A DNA stretch of 20,536 nucleotides from Methanomicrobiales archaeon (GTDB lineage: Archaea > Halobacteriota > Methanomicrobia > Methanomicrobiales > Methanoculleaceae): positions 1-20,536 of the forward strand of contig JAGVUK010000085.1 in assembly GCA_019136335.1 (NCBI GenBank), read 5' to 3'. The notes under the pieces were generated by a model. That model was not told where the DNA came from. It made no database searches and saw only the letters and a program-made list of their open reading frames with translations. Each line of letters begins with the position of its first letter. The stretch's first letter is position 1. The position numbers were made by a program, and so were the translations under genes. Positions 12,541 through 19,698 of this stretch are shown here, in pieces.

Positions 12541-13965
12541 ATGCCAATCGGCGTCTTGGAAGACGATATACCCTCAAATAATAACCAGAACGAAACAGAA
12601 GGAACAAAGTTACTCCTTGCCGATCCGAAGACCGCGATCCTCAGGCTCTCCCTGCCGATGATGGTCGCGATGACCCTCATGACCCTCTACAACGTCGTCG
12701 ACGCGTTCTGGGTCGCGGGCCTCGGTGCCGATGCTCTTGCTGCGGTCGGGTTCTCATTCCCGCTCTTCATCATCACCATCGGATTAGCGAGCGGGCTTGG
12801 CACCGGCGGTGAAGCGGCGCTCGCGCGGATGATCGGCGCTCACGACCGCGACGGCGCGAGCAGCGTCGCCATGCACACCATCCTCATGATGACCGCCCTT
12901 GCCGTCGTCGTCACCATCCCGCTCTCCCTCTTCACCGGGGAGATATTCGCCCTCATGGGGGCGGGCAGCGCCGTCGGCCTTGCCACCGCGTATGCCCGGA
13001 TCCTCTTTATGGGGACGTTCGCCCTCCTCTTCGGCGAGGTCGCCTACGCGCTCATGCACGGGGAGGGCGACGCGAAGCGGACGATGTACGCGATGGCTGC
13101 AGGAGCGGTGGCGAACATCATCCTCGACCCGATCCTGATCTACACGTTCGGCATGGGGATCGCGGGAGCTGCCTTTGCGACCATCATCGCCGAGGTCATC
13201 GCCGCCGTCCCGATGGTCTACTGGCTCTTCGTGAAGAGGGACACCTACATCTCCCTCTCCCTCTGCAAGTTTGCCCCCGATCCCGCCGTCGCGCGGGAGA
13301 TCCTGCGGGTCGGCCTTCCGGCCGCCGCCGAACAGCTCTCGCTTGCCCTGATGACCCTGGTCCTGAACGGGATCATCGTCCTCATATCGAGCACCGACGG
13401 CGTCGCCGTCTACTCGACCGGGTGGCGCGTCGTGAGCATCGGCTTAACCCCGATCCTCGCCATCGCGACGGCGGTGGTCGCGGTCACCGGCGCCTCCTAC
13501 GGGGCGCGGGCGTATGCCCGGATGGAGTCCGCCCTCCGGTTCGCCATCAGGCTCGGGACCGGGATCGGGATCGGGCTTGCCGCAGCCACGTTCGTCTTTG
13601 CCCCCCAGATCGCCGCGCTCTTCGCGGCGCCGGGCGACGCTGCCGGGATCACCCCGGAACTGACGTCGTACCTCCGGGTCATGAGCCTCGTCTACCCGGT
13701 GGTCGGGTTCGGCCTCTTCTCGGCGTCGTTCTTCCAGGGGACCGGGCTTGGGGCACGTTCCCTGACCATCACGGTCCTGCAGAACGTCGTCCTCTCGACC
13801 CTGCTTGCCTGGGTGTTCGCGATGGAACTCGGGTTCGGCCTCTCCGGCGTCTGGTGGGGCGTTGCCGCCGGGAACGCAATCGGCGCGATGCTCGGCTACG
13901 TCTGGGCGCGCCGGTACACGGCGGGGCTCAGGGTCCGGCAGACCGGAGCGGCGGCAGCGGCGTGA
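12541..13965 (+). CDS. MATE family multidrug/Na+ efflux transporter
   Basis: This protein has 474 residues from ATG 12541 (MPIGVLEDDIPSNNNQNETE). The frame is open back to 12460, but that part is Arg-rich; a TTG at 12556 is another possible start. Conserved MATE features are visible: LLLADPKTAILRLSLPMMVA leads into TM1, VVDAFWVAGLGADALAAVGF is the typical loop, and the second half repeats the pattern (ILRVGLPAAAEQLSLALMTL, then TPILAIATAVVAVTGASYGA and YPVVGFGLFSASFFQGTG). About 12 transmembrane helices are expected in two homologous halves. Known: MATE proteins export cationic drugs or metabolites using Na+ or H+ gradients. The substrate cannot be told from sequence. The gene is convergent with the histidine kinase, with only 16 bases between the stop codons. 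Confidence 0.9.
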   Translation: MPIGVLEDDIPSNNNQNETEGTKLLLADPKTAILRLSLPMMVAMTLMTLYNVVDAFWVAGLGADALAAVGFSFPLFIITIGLASGLGTGGEAALARMIGAHDRDGASSVAMHTILMMTALAVVVTIPLSLFTGEIFALMGAGSAVGLATAYARILFMGTFALLFGEVAYALMHGEGDAKRTMYAMAAGAVANIILDPILIYTFGMGIAGAAFATIIAEVIAAVPMVYWLFVKRDTYISLSLCKFAPDPAVAREILRVGLPAAAEQLSLALMTLVLNGIIVLISSTDGVAVYSTGWRVVSIGLTPILAIATAVVAVTGASYGARAYARMESALRFAIRLGTGIGIGLAAATFVFAPQIAALFAAPGDAAGITPELTSYLRVMSLVYPVVGFGLFSASFFQGTGLGARSLTITVLQNVVLSTLLAWVFAMELGFGLSGVWWGVAAGNAIGAMLGYVWARRYTAGLRVRQTGAAAAA

Positions 13966-13981
13966 GGGGGATCTGCCCTCT

Positions 13982-16339
13982 TCACTCCGGATCGCCGTCG
14001 CCGGTCGGTGTGCGGGCAACCTCGCGGAGCGTGAACCGAAACGCCGCCCCGAGGTCCGGCCTCCCGGAGACCCGGTCCTCGACCCAGACCCGGCCGCCGT
14101 AGCGCTCGACCAGCATCCCGACGATGGAGAGGCCGAGCCCTTCCCCGCACCCCTGGTTCTCGATCCGGCTGAACCGTTGAAAGAGCGTCTCTTTCATGCC
14201 GTCGGGGATGCCGGGGCCGGTGTCCTCCACGGTCACCACCACCATGCGGCCCTCTTCGGCACAATCCTCCACCCGGATCGTTATCCCGGCGTCCGGCCCG
14301 CCGAACGTGACGGCGTTCCCGATGAGGTTTGCAAAGATCTCCGGGAGCAGGTCGTCCGCCCAGACCTCCGCCGCCGTCCCTTCAAACGCGACGGCCGCCT
14401 CGGGGACACGCTCGATCTCTGCACGGATGACGTGGCTGAGGTGGACCGGTCTGAGATCGGGCGGCTCCTGGTGAATCCGGCGGATCGTCGAGACGTTCTG
14501 GAGGATGCCGGTGCTCTTCCGGATACTCCCCCTGAGCTTCTTCGCGTAGCCTGCAGCATCTCCTCCCAGCACCTCGATGAGGAGGTCGCAGTAGAGGTTC
14601 GCGACGTTTCCTGCGTTCTTGAGGTCGTGGGTCATGACGTCCAGGTAGAGGTTCGTCTCGCGGTGGGCTGCCTCCAGCCGTTTGTGGAGCATGCTCCGGA
14701 GGACGCCCGAGCCGATCTCCCTCCCGATCGCTTCGAGGAGACGACGCTCCTCGTCCCGGACCAGCGGCTGATCCCGTCTCCCAAGGAACAGCGCCCCGAC
14801 CACGACCGACTCCGCGAGGACCGGGATGCAGGCGAGGGCGGAGACATCGAGCGATGCGAGGATCTCCTCCTCGACCGTGCCCGGATCACCCTGCCGTTCG
14901 ATGTAACGCGGCTGCCCGGCGACAAAGACGAAGTTCCAGGGCCAGTGGTGGACCTTGATCGTCCTGTTGCGGGTGAGGTAGCTCTTCGGGACGGCGTGGT
15001 GGTAGCGCGTGAGTGCCAGTGTCCGCTCCGGGTTGAGCAGGTAGGCCAGGCCCACGTCGAAACCGAGCAGGTCGATCGTCATCGAGAGCGATTCCTCGAG
15101 CAGTTCGTCAAGCGAGAGCGACGACGCGGAGACGCCCATGATCCGGTTCAGGACCGAGAGTTGCCTGTTTGAGGAGAGCAGCCCTTCGTTTGTCGCTCTC
15201 CGTTCGGTGGCGTCGTGGATGGTGCCCTGGATGAGAACGGGCGTGCCGTCCTCGCTGCAGATGTTCCGGGCGAAGTCCCGGACCCACCGGGTCGTGCCGT
15301 CCTTTCGCACGATCCGGTAGACCCGCTCGGTCGAGAGACCCGGAACCGCACGGAGCTGGCCGGCGCTCTCCTGGAGACCGGGACGGTCGTCGGGGTGTAC
15401 GATCGCGTCCCAGCGTACGGCCCCGGCAAGGAACTCGTCCCCGGTATACCCGGTGATCGCCTCCACCGCGCCGTGGAAGAGGACGGGGTCAGACTCCACC
15501 GTCGTCCGGTAGGCGATACCCTGGAAGTCCCGGAAGAACGAGCGGTACCGCTCCTCGCTGCTCCTTTTCTCGGCGGCCCGCCCGAGCATCTCCGCCACGG
15601 CCTGCAGGAGGTACTCTTCGCCGGCGAGGAAGGCGCCCGGAGTGTCCGGAAGGTAGACGGCCTCGATCCTTCCTGCCCGCCGCCGGCCCACCCGGATATC
15701 GGCTGCGATGCTCTGGGGCGTCTCCCGGTAACGGTGGGCGTACACCGCATCGCCGTGGGTGATACGGACCCCGATCCGTTCGGGACGGCGGAACCCGGCG
15801 GAAAGGGCCCGGGCGACGCCCCGGAAGATCTCTTCTAGTGGAGTCTCATCCCTATCCGCCAGCCGCGAGATCCTGTGCAGGGTGCGAAGCCCCCGCACCT
15901 GTTCTTTCTCTTCGCGGACCCGGGGAAGAGGGGATGCTGCGCCTGCCTCCCCGCCGGTGACGTCCCGCAGCCGGAGCACCCACATCCCTGCATACGGCCC
16001 CTGCTCCATCTTCCGGCTGGAGTAGAGATACCGCCGTTCTCCTCCCCGTGGGTCCTGCACCGGGAGGTCGAGGCCGGGTATCTCGCTCCCGTCGTCGACG
16101 GCGGCGAGGAGTTCACGGGCGGTTCCCCGCTCCTGCAGGAGCGGCGCCAGGCGGGTGCCGAGGACCCGGCGGGCATCGGCGCCGAGGATCTCGCTCCCGG
16201 CCGAGAGGATCTCCGCGGCATAGGCGTTCACCCAGGCCACCCGCATGTCGCGGTCGAGCACGAGGATACCCACGCCGGGCTCGTCAAGGATCTGGAACGT
16301 CTCTTCTGGTCGGATGGATACCGGATCTGCTGTGCTCAT
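13982..16339 (-). CDS. Soluble PAS/GAF sensor histidine kinase
   Basis: This 785-residue protein has no transmembrane segment. The domains read in order: PAS at about 12-130 (FQILDEPGVGILVLDRDMRV), a linker and GAF-like region at about 145-255, PAS with a PAC motif at about 262-382 (WDAIVHPDDRPGLQ, then VYRIVRKDGTTRWVRDF and IQGTIHDATERR), GAF at about 400-550, an H-box MTHDLKN with phospho-acceptor His571, and an HATPase domain at about 650-773 with N-box ANLIGNAV, DTGPGIP (707-713) and GEGLGLSIV (732-740). All catalytic boxes are intact. This multi-PAS/GAF cytoplasmic type is common in Methanomicrobiales. No response regulator is encoded nearby, so it is an orphan kinase. HDLKN in place of the commoner HELRN is typical of the methanogen subgroup. 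Confidence 0.92.
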   Translation of the reverse strand: MSTADPVSIRPEETFQILDEPGVGILVLDRDMRVAWVNAYAAEILSAGSEILGADARRVLGTRLAPLLQERGTARELLAAVDDGSEIPGLDLPVQDPRGGERRYLYSSRKMEQGPYAGMWVLRLRDVTGGEAGAASPLPRVREEKEQVRGLRTLHRISRLADRDETPLEEIFRGVARALSAGFRRPERIGVRITHGDAVYAHRYRETPQSIAADIRVGRRRAGRIEAVYLPDTPGAFLAGEEYLLQAVAEMLGRAAEKRSSEERYRSFFRDFQGIAYRTTVESDPVLFHGAVEAITGYTGDEFLAGAVRWDAIVHPDDRPGLQESAGQLRAVPGLSTERVYRIVRKDGTTRWVRDFARNICSEDGTPVLIQGTIHDATERRATNEGLLSSNRQLSVLNRIMGVSASSLSLDELLEESLSMTIDLLGFDVGLAYLLNPERTLALTRYHHAVPKSYLTRNRTIKVHHWPWNFVFVAGQPRYIERQGDPGTVEEEILASLDVSALACIPVLAESVVVGALFLGRRDQPLVRDEERRLLEAIGREIGSGVLRSMLHKRLEAAHRETNLYLDVMTHDLKNAGNVANLYCDLLIEVLGGDAAGYAKKLRGSIRKSTGILQNVSTIRRIHQEPPDLRPVHLSHVIRAEIERVPEAAVAFEGTAAEVWADDLLPEIFANLIGNAVTFGGPDAGITIRVEDCAEEGRMVVVTVEDTGPGIPDGMKETLFQRFSRIENQGCGEGLGLSIVGMLVERYGGRVWVEDRVSGRPDLGAAFRFTLREVARTPTGDGDPE

Positions 16340-16349
16340 GTGGCTTGTT

Positions 16350-16390
16350 CCCCCCTCAGTGTTTATTATAAAATTGGGATTATATAATTA
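16350..16390 (-). promoter_or_regulatory. Histidine kinase promoter region with two TATA boxes and a ribosome site
   Basis: On the minus strand two AT-rich boxes precede ATG 16339: AATTATATAATCC (about 16378-16390) and TTTTATAATAAAC (about 16361-16373). GAGGGGGG (16350-16357) is a ribosome site about 10 bases before the start. A transcript from the distal box would contain this site; one from the proximal box would start at or after it and be almost leaderless. Confidence 0.55.
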
Positions 16391-16742
16391 AATCAGGCTC
16401 CGGGTGATAAGAGATTTGCGGTTCCAGCCCGCCTGATGCCGGATTTTCCGCCGTTTCGCGGGCCGCGCAAACGTGTTTTCGGCCCTCCCGGCGACCCGTT
16501 CCTCCTGCATCCCGCACCCGGCTCCCCCGGGGCATGGACCGTCCCCCTTCTCCACGGTAGATGGGGAGGCCGGCACCTGCGGGCCGTTCCTGCCCGGTAC
16601 CCCGTTCAGGCCCCGGATGCGCGGGCCTCCCCGTCCCCCATCCCGGCGGCGCCGGACGTCCGCTCCTCGTGGGGATACCCGATACGTGACCATGCAGTGC
16701 ATGCATACGGCCTTTCCCCGGGCAATTTCCGGAGAATGAACC
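16391..16742. other. Gap between the histidine kinase promoter and the zinc-ribbon gene
   Basis: No gene is supported. Open frames on both strands are Pro/Arg/Gly-rich shadows. A TGCATGCA-type palindromic stretch lies around 16698-16706, shortly before the small zinc-ribbon gene, and may belong to its promoter region. Confidence 0.35.
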
Positions 16743-16904
16743 GTGGCGGCTATCGACCTCGCCGGGGACGGTGCCCGGGCGTGCCCCCGCTGCGGCCTCC
16801 TGAAGCGGGAAGGCAGGGCATCACACCGCTGCATCTGGTGTTTCGCACCTCTTCTGCGGCGACGCGAACGGCGAGATCCCCTCCTCAGACTCAAAATAAG
16901 GTGA
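16743..16904 (+). CDS. Tiny zinc-ribbon protein
   Basis: This is a 53-codon reading frame starting at GTG 16743, with GGAG (16731-16734) 8 bases upstream and a TGA at 16902-16904. The product contains RACPRCGLLKREGRASHRCI followed by WCFAPL, giving CPRC-x12-CIWC, the four-Cys layout of a zinc ribbon. The C-terminal tail is strongly basic (LLRRRERRDPLLRLKIR), which suggests nucleic-acid or ribosome contact. Many archaea carry such small zinc-ribbon proteins, mostly uncharacterised. The gene is short enough to be missed by length cut-offs. The well-placed ribosome site and the Cys pairs are the main support; no TATA box is clear. Its tail faces the convergent superoxide dismutase gene. Confidence 0.6.
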   Translation: MAAIDLAGDGARACPRCGLLKREGRASHRCIWCFAPLLRRRERRDPLLRLKIR

Positions 16905-16937
16905 GATAGCCCGACGGCTGCGGCCGCGGGGCGGCTG

Positions 16938-16977
16938 AAAAGAACTATCCCGGCGAGAGGCGCCTCCCGCCGGGAGG
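16938..16977 (-). terminator. Terminator-like hairpin after superoxide dismutase
   Basis: On the minus strand, GGCGGGAGGC followed by GCCTCTCGCC (plus 16952-16971) is a near-perfect 20-base palindrome. Its one mismatch becomes a G-U pair in the minus-strand RNA. A T-rich TTCTTTT follows at 16938-16944. An overlapping 7+1+7 palindrome, CCTCCCG-C-CGGGAGG, spans 16963-16977. The G-U pair favours function for the superoxide dismutase transcript. Confidence 0.5.
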
Positions 16978-16990
16978 AAAAGAGAGGAGG

Positions 16991-17620
16991 TTACAGGTTC
17001 TCCAGTCTCCTGTTCACCGTATCCCAGTTCACGACGTTCCAGAACGCGTCGATGAACTGGCCGCGGTTGTTCTTGTAGTCGACGTAGTAGGCGTGCTCCC
17101 ATACGTCGAGCACCATCAGGATCGCGAACCCCGGGTAGACGTTGTTGTTGTGTTTCTCGATCTGCATGATCATGAGGCGATCCGTCATGCTGCAGTGCGC
17201 CAGTGCCGCCCAGCCGGACCCCTCGACGCTCGCGGCAGCCTTCGTGAACTCCGCCTTGAACCGGTCAAAGGAACCCCACTCCTGGTCGATCCGGTCTGCG
17301 AGAGCGCCGCCCGGCTTTCCGCCGCCGCCAGAGCCTGCCGGCGCCATGTTCGACCAGAAGAAGGTGTGCAGGACCTGGCCGCCTATGTTGAACGAGAGCT
17401 CCTTTAAGAGCGCTTTCATATCGATCTCGGCTCCTTCCTGCCGCGCCTTCTCCAGTTTCTCAAGGTCGGCGTTCGCCCCGGTCACGTACGCCTGGTGGTG
17501 CTTGTCGTGGTGGAGGGCGAGTTGCTCTTTGGAGATATACGGCTCGAGGGCGTCAGGCGCGTAGGGCAGCGGCGGCAGTTCGTACTTCTTCAACGATGCA
17601 GTTGTCGTCTTCACAGCCAT
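16991..17620 (-). CDS. sod: Superoxide dismutase, Fe/Mn family
   Basis: This 209-residue protein starts at ATG 17620 (MAVKTTTASLKKYELPPLPY). An upstream in-frame ATG at 17647 would add nine residues but fits less well. There is no ribosome site, and an AT-rich GAAATAGG lies about 35 bases upstream, so the mRNA is probably leaderless. The four metal ligands are His37 (ALHHDKHHQAYV), His85 (GGQVLHTFFW), Asp172 and His176 (DVWEHAYYVDY). His157 (IEKHNNN) occupies the second-sphere position held by His in Sulfolobus-type iron enzymes rather than the Gln of bacterial enzymes, so iron or cambialistic use is likely. Known: it dismutates superoxide to peroxide and oxygen in the cytoplasm. A Gly-rich insert (GSGGGGKPGG) at 97-105 is usual in archaeal members. 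It is useful to an anaerobe exposed to air. Confidence 0.95.
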   Translation of the reverse strand: MAVKTTTASLKKYELPPLPYAPDALEPYISKEQLALHHDKHHQAYVTGANADLEKLEKARQEGAEIDMKALLKELSFNIGGQVLHTFFWSNMAPAGSGGGGKPGGALADRIDQEWGSFDRFKAEFTKAAASVEGSGWAALAHCSMTDRLMIMQIEKHNNNVYPGFAILMVLDVWEHAYYVDYKNNRGQFIDAFWNVVNWDTVNRRLENL

Positions 17621-17641
17621 AAGTATCAGTTGACAGAAGGA

Positions 17642-17866
17642 GAGCAACCTATTTCATGGTGTCGGTTGCCGGGCGGCCGTGCCGCGATCCCTCTCCCTCC
17701 CTCCAGGCGGCCGCGTGCACGATCCGGGTCCCGGAGGAAGACCGGAGCGCACCCATGCCGCCGTCCAGGGCCCCGTGCGGCACCGGAACGGCTGTTCTCC
17801 CGTGCTGGCGGATATCTCTTCGCGGGAGGGGCTTTTCTGGCCCCGGGGGCAATCGGGACCATAAGA
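17642..17866. other. Divergent intergenic region between superoxide dismutase and the glycosyltransferase
   Basis: No gene is supported here. It holds the weak upstream promoter of the superoxide dismutase gene (minus) and, further right, the promoter of the glycosyltransferase gene (plus). The open frames on both strands are Arg/Pro-rich. Confidence 0.4.
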
Positions 17867-17944
17867 GTTAAATAATCCGGTAGAGTGGGTGGTAGCTGAA
17901 TTGCCTCGTGCACTCTCCGTTGCAGGGAGTCCGGTGCCGGCACC
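17867..17944 (+). promoter_or_regulatory. Glycosyltransferase promoter and leader palindrome
   Basis: GTTAAATAAT (17867-17876) is a good TATA box. A start near 17895-17900 gives a leader of about 100 bases before ATG 17997. In it lies GGTGCCGGCACC (17933-17944), a perfect 12-bp palindrome, closely followed by CGGTACCG. They could be an operator or an RNA stem. Confidence 0.5.
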
Positions 17945-17996
17945 CGGTACCGTGTACCCGCGAGGCGTCCTGCACACGACAGTGGTGGACACTCCA

Positions 17997-19538
17997 ATGA
18001 CGACGGCAGCGCGTATATCGTTCTTTACCGCCACGCTCGTGGCGCTGCTCCTGTTCGTCCTCTTCCGCGATATCCGCCTGATACTCGCCGGGGCCGAATG
18101 GAGCCTCGTTGCCAGAGCACTCTCTCTCCTCCTCGTCGTCGTCACCGCGTTCGGGGTGATCCAGTTCATGAGTTACGCCGATCACCTCCTGCGGTCGCTC
18201 TACGCCTACCCCGAACGCTCCATAACACCGCGGCGGGAGGCTGCACCCACCAGCCGCGTCGCGGTCTTCATCCCCGTCTACAACGAGGAGCCCCGGGTGG
18301 TCGAGTCCTGCGTCCGGGCATGCACGTCGGTCGCCTACCCGGACTTCTCGGTCTTCCTCCTCGACGACTCGACCAACCCGCGTCTTCGCGCATCGATGGA
18401 AGAGATCAGCCGCCGTCATCATCTCCGTTACGTCCACCGCGATCACAGGAAGGGGTTCAAGGCGGGAGCGATCAACCACGCCCTCTCGCTTCTTGACGGC
18501 GATACGCCGTATCTTCTGGTGATCGACGCCGACCAGAAGGTAAAACCGGCGATCCTCGCCGACCTCATCCCGGTCCTTGAGGCCGACCCGTCCGTCTCGT
18601 TCGTCCAGACCCCCCAGTTCTTCCGGTCGGAGCCGGACGACCCCATAAGCGTCACGTTCTCCTACCAGCAGCACATCTACAACAAGCATGTCTGCAGGGG
18701 GCTCTCCGTCAACCAGACCACCGTGCTGACCGGCTCAAACTGCATCTTCCGCGTCAGCCATCTTCTCGCTATCGGGGGGATGGACGAGACCTCCATCGCC
18801 GAAGACATCGCCACTGCCTTTGCGTTCCACACCCGGGGATGCCGGGGGGTCTACCTCGACGCCGTGTATGCAGAAGGCATGGCGCCCCCGAACCTCGCGG
18901 CATACTTCACGCAGCAGCTCCGCTGGGCGTACGGGAACACCCGGCTCCTCGGGACGATGATGAGACAGTTCGTAACGCACCCCACAAGCCTGGCCCCGGT
19001 CCAGTGGCTTGAGTTTAACGTCGCGCTCTTCCTCCTCCCTGTCGCCACGCTGCTCTTCGGCATCCCTATCCTGCCGGTCTGGCTCCCCCCGATCTTTGCC
19101 GTGGTGATCGCCGTGGTGATCGCCATCCAGGTCGTTATCAGCATCCGTGAGCGGCACTACCCCCTGCGCGACCTCGCGTTCTCGCAGGCGATCTTCAACA
19201 CGCTCGCCTTCGTATACGCCCGGGCGGTCTGGTACGCCGTCTCCGGGAAGAGACTGCCGTTTGTGGTGACGCCGAAAGGGGTGCCGGCATCCCCGGGGAG
19301 CCCCCGCGTCAGGATAGCGCCGGTCCTCATCGTGATTGCGGCCGTCCTGGTATCGATGCTTGCCGGCATCGTGCGGCTTGTCTCCCGGGGCCCGGACTCC
19401 GGCACGGCCATCCCGCTCTTCTGGGCCTGCTACACGCTGCTCGTCCTCTCGTCGTTCATCGTGGTCTGGTGGAGGGATGGGAGACGGGTGCCCGGGGACC
19501 GCCCGGACCGACACCTGTCCCGGGACCGGGATGCGTGA
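17997..19538 (+). CDS. Membrane family-2 glycosyltransferase (cellulose-synthase-like)
   Basis: This protein has 513 residues from ATG 17997; the frame is open to 17889, but that extension would lie upstream of, or at, the expected transcription start. Two N-terminal membrane helices (about 8-30 and 38-58) precede a GT-2 domain. The domain carries VAVFIPVYNEEPRVVESCV, DD at 123-124 (LLDDST), DAD at 177-179 (LLVIDADQKVKP), ED at 269-270 (SIAEDIATAF) and QQLRW at 306-310. This complete D,D,D,QxxRW signature marks a processive beta-glycosyltransferase of the cellulose/hyaluronan synthase type. Four or five further membrane helices follow (for example LFLLPVATLLFGIPILPVW and FAVVIAVVIAIQVVI). There is no PilZ domain, so c-di-GMP control is not indicated. 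It probably makes or extrudes an extracellular polysaccharide or extends a lipid-linked glycan; the sugar is unknown. No partner genes lie beside it. Confidence 0.88.
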   Translation: MTTAARISFFTATLVALLLFVLFRDIRLILAGAEWSLVARALSLLLVVVTAFGVIQFMSYADHLLRSLYAYPERSITPRREAAPTSRVAVFIPVYNEEPRVVESCVRACTSVAYPDFSVFLLDDSTNPRLRASMEEISRRHHLRYVHRDHRKGFKAGAINHALSLLDGDTPYLLVIDADQKVKPAILADLIPVLEADPSVSFVQTPQFFRSEPDDPISVTFSYQQHIYNKHVCRGLSVNQTTVLTGSNCIFRVSHLLAIGGMDETSIAEDIATAFAFHTRGCRGVYLDAVYAEGMAPPNLAAYFTQQLRWAYGNTRLLGTMMRQFVTHPTSLAPVQWLEFNVALFLLPVATLLFGIPILPVWLPPIFAVVIAVVIAIQVVISIRERHYPLRDLAFSQAIFNTLAFVYARAVWYAVSGKRLPFVVTPKGVPASPGSPRVRIAPVLIVIAAVLVSMLAGIVRLVSRGPDSGTAIPLFWACYTLLVLSSFIVVWWRDGRRVPGDRPDRHLSRDRDA

Positions 19539-19644
19539 GGCGTTCGGACTGCCCGGTGCCTCCGGGTGCGGTCGCCCCTTCACGAGAGGCGGCACGGTCG
19601 CTCCCGTCGCCGCAAAGAGCGTGGGGCGCGTTCTCCCTCCTGCG

Positions 19645-19690
19645 GCCCGCTCCGGTACGGGCTCAATAACGAGAAAAATATTTGTTCAGG
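19645..19690 (-). terminator. T-rich tract and hairpin after the acyl-CoA synthetase gene
   Basis: On the minus strand just after the stop at 19699, the sequence AACAAATATTTTTCTCG (about 19671-19687) is T-rich, the usual archaeal termination signal. A GCCCG/CGGGC hairpin (19645-19649 with 19658-19662) lies beyond it, between this gene and the convergent glycosyltransferase gene. Confidence 0.45.
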
Positions 19691-19698
19691 GAGGAGAT

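Noticed and set aside
12291..12581. 96-codon frame in the leader of the MATE gene
   Set aside because: No family resemblance and it overlaps the MATE start out of frame; kept only as a possible leader peptide in the findings.
13805..15172. 455-codon plus-strand frame
   Set aside because: It is antisense to the histidine kinase, whose catalytic boxes are all intact on the minus strand.
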